A DNA stretch of 64,000 nucleotides from CAZLIC01 sp964559535 (lineage in GTDB: Bacteria; Pseudomonadota; Alphaproteobacteria; Rhodobacterales; Rhodobacteraceae), in NCBI GenBank assembly GCA_964559535.1, contig CAZLIC010000004.1:39705-103704 (forward strand). Reading direction: 5' to 3'. Below the pieces are notes generated by a model. The model saw only the letters and a list, made by a program, of their open reading frames with translations, was not told the DNA's origin and did not search any database. Both the position numbers and the translations under genes were made by a program. Below, in pieces: positions 1 to 7,911 of the stretch; the first letter of the stretch is position 1, and each line of letters begins with the position of its first letter.

Positions 1-45
1 GATCCCACCGGGGCCGCGATGTCCCAGCAGGAGGACGACAACTGA
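1..45 (+). CDS. 3' end of an upstream gene, possibly the ABC ATPase
   Basis: The first 14 codons read in frame 1 and end at TGA (43-45), whose final A is also the first base of the next ATG. The visible tail ends in the hydrophilic residues MSQQEDDN. The one-base overlap shows an operon with the permease that follows. An RbsA-like ATP-binding subunit is the usual partner upstream of such a permease, but no diagnostic motif lies inside the window, so the identity is inferred from context only. Confidence 0.5.
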   Translation, partial: DPTGAAMSQQEDDN

Positions 46-1406
46 TGGAAAAGCTGCCAATGCTGTCGCTGCCGGCGCGCATCCTCGGCCTCGTGGCGGG
101 GCTGATCCTGACCGGGATCGGGGTAGGCTTCGGCTTCGCGCAGGGCGCGTCGGTCCAGATCGTCATCCTGTCCTCGATCGCGACGCTTGCCCTGTTCATC
201 TGGGCCTGGCGGTTCGTGATCGGCCAGTTCGTGGACGAGACGGCCGCGCCCGAGGACGGGCCGCACCCGCTTCGGCGCGCCTGGCAGACCTATCGGTGGC
301 CGCTTCTCGGGCTGGCCCTGCTCCTTCTGGCCTTCCTCGTCCTTTCGCTGACGGTCACGGGCTTCTTCAACATCTGGAACGTCATCTCGCTTCTCATCCT
401 GCTGGCGATCCTGGTGCTGACGCGCACGCTCGGGCGGCAGTTCCAGCAGAACCGGTCGGCCTTCATCGGGATCATGGTTCTGGCGGGCCTGTTCTCGGTC
501 GGGTCGATGAACATCGAAGGCTTCGCGTCGGGCATCAACATCAAGTCGATGCTGCTCTTTGCCGCCTTTCTCGGGATCGCATCGGTCGGGCAAACTCTTG
601 TCGCGCTTCTCGGCGGGCTCGACCTGTCGATCCCCTTTGTCATCGGCGGAGCGAACGTAGGCCTGCTGTACCTCATTGGACTGGGCGTGCCACCCTGGCT
701 CGCCACGTTTATCGTGCTGACGGTCGGGGTGATCCTGGGCACGATCAACGGCTTTCTCAGCTACCGGCTGCAAGGCCAGGCGCTGATTGTGACGCTTGGC
801 ACGGGCTTCGCGATTTCTGGCGGCGTGCAGATCCTGACCTCGATCGGGTCGGCCTACGGCGGCAACGTCTTTGGCTCCGTGCCCGGCTGGCTGTCGAACC
901 TGTCGGCGATGAACGGCAGCACCTTCGGCATGCCCTTCCCGCCCGTCATCGCGATCTGGGCGCTGATCGCGCTGATCCTGGTGGTTGGCTTACGAATCAC
1001 GGTCTATGGCCGGTTTCTCTATGCGCTCGGCGTCAACCGGGTGTCGGCGAGCCGGGTCATGATCTCGGAGATGCGTTACTGGGTGATCACCTATGCGCTG
1101 TCCGGGTTTTTTGCAGCAGTGACGGGAAGCCTACTGCTCGGCTGGTCGGGCGGCGGGTTCATCGGGGTCGGGGACCAATACCTCTTCCTGACCCTGGCCG
1201 CGGTCGTCGTGGGCGGCACCTCGCTTCTGGGCGGGGCGGGCGGATACGGCTTCACGGTCATCGGCGTCCTCGTGCTTCAGGTCCTGTCGAGCTTCCTCGT
1301 GGGGATCGGCCTGAACTTCGAATGGCAGCAATTCATCTTTGGCCTGCTGATCCTGCCGATGGTCGCGCTCTATGCCCGTTCACCGCACATCCGCACGCAA
1401 ATCTAG
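45..1406 (+). CDS. Sugar-type ABC transporter permease (RbsC family)
   Basis: Inner-membrane permease of a CUT2/ribose-type importer. The protein is 453 residues and almost entirely hydrophobic. The family signature GGLDLS lies at residues 190-195, matching the GGIDLS loop of RbsC-like permeases. At 453 residues it is longer than the usual 320-350: about 140 N-terminal residues add four predicted membrane segments (about 10-32, 38-60, 86-108, 113-130) before the core. The start overlaps the upstream stop by one base, so it is translationally coupled. No substrate-binding protein follows; the operon instead continues into the opsin-like gene. Substrate unknown. Confidence 0.88.
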   Translation: MEKLPMLSLPARILGLVAGLILTGIGVGFGFAQGASVQIVILSSIATLALFIWAWRFVIGQFVDETAAPEDGPHPLRRAWQTYRWPLLGLALLLLAFLVLSLTVTGFFNIWNVISLLILLAILVLTRTLGRQFQQNRSAFIGIMVLAGLFSVGSMNIEGFASGINIKSMLLFAAFLGIASVGQTLVALLGGLDLSIPFVIGGANVGLLYLIGLGVPPWLATFIVLTVGVILGTINGFLSYRLQGQALIVTLGTGFAISGGVQILTSIGSAYGGNVFGSVPGWLSNLSAMNGSTFGMPFPPVIAIWALIALILVVGLRITVYGRFLYALGVNRVSASRVMISEMRYWVITYALSGFFAAVTGSLLLGWSGGGFIGVGDQYLFLTLAAVVVGGTSLLGGAGGYGFTVIGVLVLQVLSSFLVGIGLNFEWQQFIFGLLILPMVALYARSPHIRTQI

Positions 1407-1417
1407 GAGGAAACACA

Positions 1418-1444
1418 ATGGATAACCGCGAAGGGAGAGATTGA
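1418..1444 (+). other. 8-codon leader ORF ahead of the opsin-like gene
   Basis: A near-perfect Shine-Dalgarno (AGGAGG, 1405-1410) precedes ATG at 1418. The frame encodes MDNREGRD and stops at 1442-1444, one base before the opsin start at 1446. The leader's own codons carry GGGAGA, which can serve as the ribosome binding site of the opsin. This geometry suggests translational coupling or a small-peptide control of the opsin. It could also be a chance ATG behind a strong site. Confidence 0.4.
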
Positions 1445-1445
1445 G

Positions 1446-2174
1446 ATGGCGGTGTTTCAGACTGCGGACCTGACGGCGGCGAGCTATTCCGTGGCATTGT
1501 TCGGTCTGGCCGCAACCTCGATCCTGCTACTGATGGGCACGGGCTGGGTCAGCCAGCGCTGGCGCCTTCCGGTCGTCCTGTGCGCCGTCGCGGCAATCGT
1601 GGGGATCGGCGCGGCCTACGAGGGCAGGGCCGCCTGGGCCGCCGGCGGCGGCGTTCCCGTCGTCTATCACTACGTGGGATGGGCGGTGTCCATGCCGCTT
1701 CAGGTCCTGGCGCTCTACTTCCTCGCCAAGACCGGCGGCAAGCTGGGGCCGGGGCTGTTCTGGCGTCTCGTCGTCGTGTCGGTGCTGATGGTCTTTGTCC
1801 GCTATCTGGGCGAGGCCGACTATATGAACCCGACGCTCGCCTTCCTGATCGGACTCGTCTTCTGGCTTTACATCCTGGGCGAGCTCTACTTCGGGCGGAT
1901 GGACGACGCCGTGCGCGGGGCGCCGGGCGATGCTCTTCGGCGGGGATATTTCTGGCTGCGCCTGATCGTAACGATCGGGTGGGCGATCTATCCGCTCGGC
2001 AACTTCCTGACCGCCTTTGCGGGGCTGGTCGACGACGGAAGCCTGTCGGTCGCCTACAACATTCTCGACATCCTGAACCGCATGGCCTTCGGGGTGGCCG
2101 TGCTGGCGACGGCTGTGGTTTCGGCTGACGAAGCCGGCCGCCCTGATCGCCATCCCACCAACAACCGCACTTGA
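1446..2174 (+). CDS. Type-1 (microbial) rhodopsin homologue lacking the retinal lysine
   Basis: A 242-residue seven-helix membrane protein of the proteorhodopsin fold. Family landmarks are clear: helix C HYVGWAVSMPLQ (75-86) aligns with the proteorhodopsin RYIDWLLTVPLQ segment; helix E WLYILGELYFG (140-150); helix F GWAIYPLGN (178-186); helix G LDILNRMAFG (207-216). The Schiff-base lysine position in helix G is arginine (R212, codon CGC at 2079-2081). The other pump residues are also lost: arginine 94 is H75, proton acceptor D97 is G78 and donor E108 is A89 (proteorhodopsin numbering). It therefore should not bind retinal covalently or pump protons in the usual way. Type-1 opsins without the lysine are a known but functionally obscure group. 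It sits in an operon with SPFH and SSS genes. Fold assignment is confident; function is unknown. Confidence 0.85.
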   Translation: MAVFQTADLTAASYSVALFGLAATSILLLMGTGWVSQRWRLPVVLCAVAAIVGIGAAYEGRAAWAAGGGVPVVYHYVGWAVSMPLQVLALYFLAKTGGKLGPGLFWRLVVVSVLMVFVRYLGEADYMNPTLAFLIGLVFWLYILGELYFGRMDDAVRGAPGDALRRGYFWLRLIVTIGWAIYPLGNFLTAFAGLVDDGSLSVAYNILDILNRMAFGVAVLATAVVSADEAGRPDRHPTNNRT

Positions 2175-2192
2175 ACCAGGGGGACATTGTCC

Positions 2193-3875
2193 ATGAAGGG
2201 TGCAGACGTCATTGCCATTATCATTCTCGCCGCGATCGTCATCGCAGTTGCGGCGTACCTGCTCCACTGGCTCTACCGCCGATCGACCAAGGATGTGAGC
2301 TTCGTGCGCACCGGTTTCGGCGGTGAACGGGTCGTCATGGGCGGCGGCGCTCTGGTGCTGCCGATCCTGCATGACCTGACCGAGGTCAACATGAACACGC
2401 TGCGGCTGGAAGTTACCCGGGCGCGGGAAAAGTCCCTGATCACCAAGGACCGTATGCGGGTGGAGCTGACCGTGGAGTTCTACGTGCGCGTCGCGCCGAA
2501 TGACGATGCGGTGGCCACTGCGGCGCGGTCGCTAGGCAACCGCACGATGGACGCCGAGCAGCTCAAGGACCTGATCCAGGGCCGGTTCGTCGATGCCATG
2601 GGCGGCGCGGCGGCCAAGATGAGCCTTGAGCAAATTCACGAAAACCGGCAGGCCTTCGTAAAGGAGGTTAAGCAGGAGGTGGCAGAAAGCCTGGCGCTTG
2701 ACGGGCTTGAACTGGAGTCCGTCTCTCTCACCTCGCTTGATCAGACCGACATCAAGCTGTTCGATCCGTCTAACACCTTCGATGCCGAAGGCCTGACGCG
2801 ACTGACCGAGCAAATTGAAAGCCGTAAGAAGAAGCGCAACGACATCGAGAAGGACACCGCCGTCGCGATCCGCGCCAAGAACCTCGATGCCGAAAAGCGC
2901 AGCTTGGACATCCAGCGCGACAGCGAGTATGCGCGTCTGGCCCACGAGGCCGAGGTGTCGATCGAACGTGCACAGCGCAAGTCCGAGATCGCGGCAGAAA
3001 ACGCTCAGCGTGAGCGGGAGATCGAGTCCGTCAAGCTGCGGGAGCGCGAGGCGGTCGAACGCACCCGTATCGAAATGGAGCGCGCAGTCGAATTGCTGGA
3101 GATCAAGCGGCGCGAAAGCGTCCAGATCGAGGAGCAGAGCCGCGAGATTTCGGTCTCCCTGAAGTCGAAGGAACGGTCGGAAGCACAGACCCAAGCCGAG
3201 ACGGCCCGGGCAGCGATGGTCACCGCCCAGGAACGGGTTCAGACCGTGCGCGACACCGAGATCGCCGAGCGCCAGAAGGCGATTGAGTTGATCGAGGCCG
3301 AGCGTGTGGCAGAGGCCGAGGCCAAGCGCATTTGCATCCTCGCCGAAGCGGAACACGTCGCGGCGAAAGACCGCGCCGATGCAGATCGCATCGCAGTCGG
3401 GGCCCTCGAAGAGCGACTGAGGGTCGAGGCGGCTGGCAAGGAGAAGCTCAACAACGCAGAGAACCTCCGGTCGGAAGCGAGCCGTCGTTCGGCGCTGCAT
3501 AAGACTCTGGTCGAGAACCTGCCTTCGATCATCCGCGAAAGCGTCAAGCCGATGGAAAAGATCGACGAGATCAAGATCCTGCATGTCGAGGGGCTGCCCG
3601 GATTTTCGAGCGGCGCGCCCGGCTTGGCGACCGTGGGCGACGCCGTCGTCGGCGCCGACCACCCGGCGCGCGACGGCAATCTTGCAGAACAGGTAGTGAG
3701 TTCGGCTCTTCGTTACCGGACACAAGCGCCATTCGTGGACACGCTTCTGGGGGAAATCGGGCTGACGAGCGACGGCGTCCATCGCGCTCATACGCTGCAG
3801 GACCTGTCCAAGGTCGTTTATTCCGAGCCCTCGGCACCGGCGGGCAAGGGCAAGTCGAAGCCCGTCGCGAATTGA
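2193..3875 (+). CDS. Flotillin-like SPFH-domain membrane protein (YqiK type)
   Basis: A 560-residue protein with one N-terminal membrane helix (about 5-25), an SPFH/band-7 domain (about 30-200) and a long charged coiled coil rich in Glu, Arg and Ala (about 205-425), then a short variable tail. This is the layout of bacterial flotillins (YqiK/FloT), which oligomerise in the membrane and organise microdomains. The start is ATG 2193, eight bases after AGGGGGA; the TTG at 2187 is too close to that site. It follows the opsin gene by 18 bases. An NfeD-type partner, common beside flotillins, is absent; the next gene encodes a different small membrane protein. That suggests a scaffold for the neighbouring membrane proteins, which is inference. 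Confidence 0.88.
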   Translation: MKGADVIAIIILAAIVIAVAAYLLHWLYRRSTKDVSFVRTGFGGERVVMGGGALVLPILHDLTEVNMNTLRLEVTRAREKSLITKDRMRVELTVEFYVRVAPNDDAVATAARSLGNRTMDAEQLKDLIQGRFVDAMGGAAAKMSLEQIHENRQAFVKEVKQEVAESLALDGLELESVSLTSLDQTDIKLFDPSNTFDAEGLTRLTEQIESRKKKRNDIEKDTAVAIRAKNLDAEKRSLDIQRDSEYARLAHEAEVSIERAQRKSEIAAENAQREREIESVKLREREAVERTRIEMERAVELLEIKRRESVQIEEQSREISVSLKSKERSEAQTQAETARAAMVTAQERVQTVRDTEIAERQKAIELIEAERVAEAEAKRICILAEAEHVAAKDRADADRIAVGALEERLRVEAAGKEKLNNAENLRSEASRRSALHKTLVENLPSIIRESVKPMEKIDEIKILHVEGLPGFSSGAPGLATVGDAVVGADHPARDGNLAEQVVSSALRYRTQAPFVDTLLGEIGLTSDGVHRAHTLQDLSKVVYSEPSAPAGKGKSKPVAN

Positions 3876-3884
3876 GGTCGGATG

Positions 3885-3915
3885 CGCGCGGGTGACGGTC
3901 CCCCCCCCCCGCGCG
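3885..3915 (+). other. GC hairpin with an 11-C run between the SPFH gene and the next ORF
   Basis: CGCGCGGG (3885-3892) is exactly complementary to CCCGCGCG (3908-3915). The 15-base loop is mostly the run of eleven C at 3900-3910. No T tract follows, so this is not a classical terminator. It may slow transcription, stabilise mRNA ends or lower expression of the two distal genes. The C run is also a plausible slippage or sequencing-error site. Confidence 0.35.
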
Positions 3916-3948
3916 TGTCGTTGCTCCGCTATGAAAGGAACGTAGGTC

Positions 3949-4377
3949 ATGACAGGGCGTCAGGCGTTCAACGTCGACCGTTCGGTACTCGTCTTCTCGA
4001 TTTGGGCGATGGTCGGGTTCTTGGGGCTTGGCCTCTTCCTTGAAGGCATGTCGAGGGACTCCTGGGCGATCTCGGCGGCGGGAATCGCCGTCGTGATCCT
4101 CGCGCTCGTCGCGCATGTGATTGTGAATGCGGCTTTCGAAACCGGCTTCACCACCGGAGAAAGCGCGCTGGGGATCGGGCTCTACGGCCTTCTCGGCTTC
4201 GTCTTCGTCGCGGGGACGGCGAGCGGCGAGATGAGCATGTCCGATATCTACGCCTGCCTCACGTTTTTCGGGGTCCTCGCCGTCGGCTTCCTGGCCTATC
4301 TGTTCACGCGACACGGCCTGCGCGGCGCTTTCTCGCGGTTCCACATCAAGTCCTCGCATATGAAAGAGGAAGCGTGA
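3949..4377 (+). CDS. Small four-helix membrane protein, unknown function
   Basis: A 142-residue protein with four hydrophobic segments (about 14-32, 42-62, 73-89, 100-122) and a basic C-terminal tail containing HGLRGAFSRFHIK, likely cytoplasmic. I do not recognise the family. The start at ATG 3949 follows AAAGGA (3934-3939) by nine bases. Its stop overlaps the next gene start by one base (TGATG), so it is translationally coupled to the SSS transporter. Compact size and tight coupling suggest an accessory subunit of that transporter or of the SPFH protein. It does not show the OB-fold layout of NfeD. Confidence 0.7.
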   Translation: MTGRQAFNVDRSVLVFSIWAMVGFLGLGLFLEGMSRDSWAISAAGIAVVILALVAHVIVNAAFETGFTTGESALGIGLYGLLGFVFVAGTASGEMSMSDIYACLTFFGVLAVGFLAYLFTRHGLRGAFSRFHIKSSHMKEEA

Positions 4378-6290
4378 TGGCCTGGCTTCTTCTCTTCGTC
4401 CTCTTCTACACGATGCTGACGCTTTACTGGGCCCGCGCGGGCGCCGTGGCCAATGGCGACTACCACACCTACTTTTCTGCCGGCCATGACCTGGCGCCCT
4501 GGCTTTCGGCCCTGGTCCTTGGCGGGTCGAGCCTGTCGGCCTTCGCCCTTGTGGGCGGCGCGTCCGAGATCACGCGGCACGGGTTTTCCGCGCCGGCGGT
4601 GATGCAGTTCGGCGTCGCGCTGGCCCTGCCCGGGGTCTTCTTCTTCAAGCCGCTCTGGCTTGCGGCGCAGCGGCTGCGGGTGTCGTCGCAGGCCGAGATC
4701 CTGCGAAGCTACTACCAGAGCGAATTCCTCGTCGCGGTCTCGACCGTCATCGGGCTGCTCTTCGCCGTGGCCTTCGCCGGCCTTCAGATGAACGTCATGG
4801 GGCAGCTCGTCACCGTCCTGTCCGACGGCGGCATTGACAAGCCGGTCGCGATCGCCGTGATTACCCTGATCGTGGCAGGCTACGTGGTGATCGGCGGCAT
4901 GCGGACGATCGGTTGGCTGGGCGCGATCCAGACTGTCGCGCTGGCCGGCGCGATGAGCGGCCTCGTCGCCTTCGTGCTGATCCGCACCGGCGGTCTCGGC
5001 GCGCTCAGCGCGGCGCTTCTGGCCCGCGCCGGCGAAGCGGGCGATGCCGGGCTGTTCTCGGTTGACGGCGTCATTCGGTTCTCGGCCGGGATCGGCGCGA
5101 CGTTCGCCGCGGGCGGCGAGGGGACATCGGTCTTCAACCTTAGCCTGTTCCTGGCCTTCCTCGGGATGCAGGCGAGCCCCCTTGCCGCCAAGGTCGTCCT
5201 GTCCACCCGATCGCCTCTGGGACTTGCGGCGGGCCAGACCTGGGTCGTGGCCGGCGCCTTCGGCGTCCTCTGCGCCTTCGGCGTCACCGCCGTCGGGGCG
5301 GCGGCCCTGGTCGATGAACGGTTCACCCTGTCGAACCTGATGCGCGACCTCTCTCCCTGGTTCTCGGCCTGGGTGTTCGTCGGCCTTCTCGCGGGGGCCC
5401 AGCTTATCGCGGGGCTTGGGCTTTTGACCGCGGGCGAGGCACTGGTGCGCCATATCTACAAGCCCTGGTTCCATTCCGACCTTGGCCGCAGGGATACCGT
5501 GACCGTGACGCGCATCGCCATCGCCGTCATGGCCGTGATTTCCGCACTGATGGCCGTTCTGGCGCCAGTGACGCTGTCGGCGCTCGGGGCGCTCGCCCTG
5601 CCGCTCGCGTTCCAGCTGTGGATGCCCCTTCTCGGCGTGACGCGGCTGCGCTGGATCACCAGGCCCGCGGCGGTGACCGGGACGGGGTTTGGGATCATCG
5701 GCGTCCTTTTGACCGAGCCCTTCGGCATCGCCGTCCTGTCCTACTTCGGATTGGACCTGCCCTGGGGCCGCTGGCCGTGGACGATCCATTCCGCGGCCTG
5801 GGGGATGGTGCCGAACCTCGTCGCCGTTCTTCTCATCTCGGCTTTCACGCAGCGCCGCACGCTCGGCCGCGAGGCCCAGGAAATCCGGCGCCTTCTCGAT
5901 CTCGTCTCGACGGGCAAGGCGCGCGCCCGGGCGCTGCGCACCACCGCCTGGTCGGTCGTTCTTGCCTGGCTGTTCCTAGCCGTCGGTCCCGGTCTGGTCT
6001 TCGGCAACGCGGCCTTCGTCGGCCAGTCCGGCAAGTGGCTGGTCGGGGTGCCGTCGCTTTGGGGCTGGGGGCTTCTCTTCTGGGCGCTCGGCCTCGGGAT
6101 CGTGTGGTTCCTTTCCTACAAGATGGAGATGGCAAGCGCCGCGAGGACGGAGATCTCGTCGATTGAGCCCGAACTCAGGCTGCGGAAGGATCACCGGCGG
6201 ACTGAGGCTGCGCGCCTTAGGGCGCTGGCTGTCGTCGTTGGGGTAGGCTTCGTGCTTGCTGTCGTCATGGCCTTCGGGTTCGGACGATGA
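4377..6290 (+). CDS. Sodium:solute symporter (SSS) family transporter
   Basis: A 637-residue polytopic inner-membrane protein with about 13-14 hydrophobic helices. The N-terminal region has the SSS pattern: the FSAGHDLAPWLSA segment, GGSSLSAFALVG and a glycine-rich helix near IGGMRTIGWLGAIQ. Such proteins couple uptake of an organic solute to sodium; related domains also form the input module of CbrA-like kinases, but no kinase domain is present. The C-terminal part carries a charged cytoplasmic segment (about 500-530) and a last helix at the extreme end. ATG 4377 overlaps the upstream stop by one base; a GTG at 4374 is the alternative. Last gene of the opsin-containing operon. Substrate unknown. 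Confidence 0.8.
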   Translation: MAWLLLFVLFYTMLTLYWARAGAVANGDYHTYFSAGHDLAPWLSALVLGGSSLSAFALVGGASEITRHGFSAPAVMQFGVALALPGVFFFKPLWLAAQRLRVSSQAEILRSYYQSEFLVAVSTVIGLLFAVAFAGLQMNVMGQLVTVLSDGGIDKPVAIAVITLIVAGYVVIGGMRTIGWLGAIQTVALAGAMSGLVAFVLIRTGGLGALSAALLARAGEAGDAGLFSVDGVIRFSAGIGATFAAGGEGTSVFNLSLFLAFLGMQASPLAAKVVLSTRSPLGLAAGQTWVVAGAFGVLCAFGVTAVGAAALVDERFTLSNLMRDLSPWFSAWVFVGLLAGAQLIAGLGLLTAGEALVRHIYKPWFHSDLGRRDTVTVTRIAIAVMAVISALMAVLAPVTLSALGALALPLAFQLWMPLLGVTRLRWITRPAAVTGTGFGIIGVLLTEPFGIAVLSYFGLDLPWGRWPWTIHSAAWGMVPNLVAVLLISAFTQRRTLGREAQEIRRLLDLVSTGKARARALRTTAWSVVLAWLFLAVGPGLVFGNAAFVGQSGKWLVGVPSLWGWGLLFWALGLGIVWFLSYKMEMASAARTEISSIEPELRLRKDHRRTEAARLRALAVVVGVGFVLAVVMAFGFGR

Positions 6291-6339
6291 CGGGCTGGTT
6301 ACCGCATTTGAAAACTGTGCCCTGGAATTCGAGGTTTGC

Positions 6340-7788
6340 ATGCTGTCATTGAATGATCCATCACTTCTCGAAAGCCGCGCCTTTCTCGGTGGCACTTGGA
6401 CGGCCGCGTCACGCACGTTCGAGGTTCTGAACCCGTCCACCGGGGCGGTTCTGGCGCAGGTCGCCGAGATGGGGCCAGGCGACGCCGCGATGGCGATTGA
6501 CCGCGCCTACGCGGCGCAGAAAGCCTGGGCGGCGCGGTCGGCCAAGGATCGCTGCGCGATCCTTCTCAAATGGTATGCGCTGATGATCGAGCATCAGGAG
6601 GATCTTGCTCGCATCCTGACGGCGGAAATGGGAAAACCGCTGGCCGAGGCGCGGGGCGAGATCGCCTATGGCGCGAGCTTCATCCAATGGTTCGCGGAAG
6701 AGGGCCGGCGCGTCTATGGCGACGTGATCCCCGGCCATCTGCCCGACAAGCGCATCGTCGTGCTGAAACAGCCCGTAGGCGTGGTGGGTGCGATCACGCC
6801 CTGGAACTTTCCCAATGCGATGATCGCCCGCAAGGCCGCGCCGGCCCTTGCCGCCGGCTGCGCCTTCGTCGTGAAGCCCGCGGAAAAGACACCGCTCTCG
6901 GCGCTGGCCTTGGCCGTTCTTGCTGCGCGCGCGGGGCTGCCCGACGGTATCCTCAGCGTCCTGCCGGGAACTGATGCGGCGGGAATCGGACTGGAGCTTT
7001 GCACCAACCCGAAGGTCCGCAAGCTGACGTTTACTGGATCGACCGAGGTTGGTCGCATCCTGATGCGGCAATGCGCGCACGATCTGAAGAAGCTTTCGCT
7101 CGAACTTGGCGGAAACGCGCCCCTGATCGTGTTCGAGGATGCGGCGATGGACCAGGCGGTAGCCGGGGCGATCGCCGCGAAATACCGCAACTCTGGCCAG
7201 ACCTGCGTCTGCGCCAACCGGATTCTGGTGCACCGGTCTTTGCTCGAGACCTTCGCGGTCGCGCTTGCCGAGGCCACGGCGCGCCTGCGGGTTGGCGACG
7301 GTATGCAGGAGGGCGTCGACATCGGGCCGCTGGTGGATGGCGTTGGCCTCGCCAAGGTCGAGGATCATGTGGCCGACGCCGTGGCAAAAGGCGCGCGTGT
7401 CCTGGTTGGCGGGTCGCGCGTCGGAGACAAAGGCAATTTCTATTCCCCCACCGTCCTGATCGATATCGATGAAAGCATGCGCATCATGTCCGAGGAAACC
7501 TTCGGCCCGGTGGCGCCGATCATCGCCTTCGACAGTGAGGACCAGGCGATCAAGCTGGCCAATTCCACCGAATTTGGGCTGGCGAGTTATATCTTCACGC
7601 GCGACCTCGCGCGGGCCTGGCGCGTGTCCGAGGCGCTGGAGGCTGGCATGGTCGGCATCAATACGGGGCTTATCTCGACGGCAGAGGCGCCGTTCGGCGG
7701 CATCAAATCCTCGGGTATCGGACGGGAAGGTTCGAAGTATGGCATCGACGACTATCTAGAGCTGAAATACCTCTGCCTTCAGATGTGA
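6340..7788 (+). CDS. gabD: NAD(P)-dependent succinate-semialdehyde dehydrogenase
   Basis: Oxidises succinate semialdehyde (or a close aldehyde) to the acid, feeding the TCA cycle. The 482-residue protein has the aldehyde dehydrogenase set: GAITPWNFPNAM in the cofactor-binding region, FTGSTEVG, general base E255 in LELGG and nucleophile C289 in GQTCVCANR. The double-cysteine CVCAN context is typical of GabD. ATG 6340 follows GAGG (6331-6334) by five bases and gives the standard GabD length; the longer frame from 6256 overlaps the upstream gene and is not needed. It may act on a product of the solutes imported upstream. Family assignment is firm, substrate less so. Confidence 0.88.
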   Translation: MLSLNDPSLLESRAFLGGTWTAASRTFEVLNPSTGAVLAQVAEMGPGDAAMAIDRAYAAQKAWAARSAKDRCAILLKWYALMIEHQEDLARILTAEMGKPLAEARGEIAYGASFIQWFAEEGRRVYGDVIPGHLPDKRIVVLKQPVGVVGAITPWNFPNAMIARKAAPALAAGCAFVVKPAEKTPLSALALAVLAARAGLPDGILSVLPGTDAAGIGLELCTNPKVRKLTFTGSTEVGRILMRQCAHDLKKLSLELGGNAPLIVFEDAAMDQAVAGAIAAKYRNSGQTCVCANRILVHRSLLETFAVALAEATARLRVGDGMQEGVDIGPLVDGVGLAKVEDHVADAVAKGARVLVGGSRVGDKGNFYSPTVLIDIDESMRIMSEETFGPVAPIIAFDSEDQAIKLANSTEFGLASYIFTRDLARAWRVSEALEAGMVGINTGLISTAEAPFGGIKSSGIGREGSKYGIDDYLELKYLCLQM

Positions 7789-7911
7789 CGCCTATATGGC
7801 GCCAGGTTGCCGGGAATATCTCTTGCCTTGATGGCTGACACGCGAGGCCGCTGCCGGACCTTGTAAAGTTGCGCTTTTTCGCTCAACTTGGGGCGCTCGG
7901 AAGGGGAAAAA

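Noticed and set aside
2532..3950. Long leftward open frame (472 codons) opposite the flotillin gene
   Set aside because: It is antisense to a well-supported SPFH gene, has no ribosome site and its composition reflects the GC-rich, Glu/Arg coiled-coil codons on the other strand.
4296..5789. Leftward open frame of 497 codons opposite the SSS transporter
   Set aside because: Extremely rich in Arg, Asp and Gly with no domain; a shadow of the hydrophobic transporter codons.
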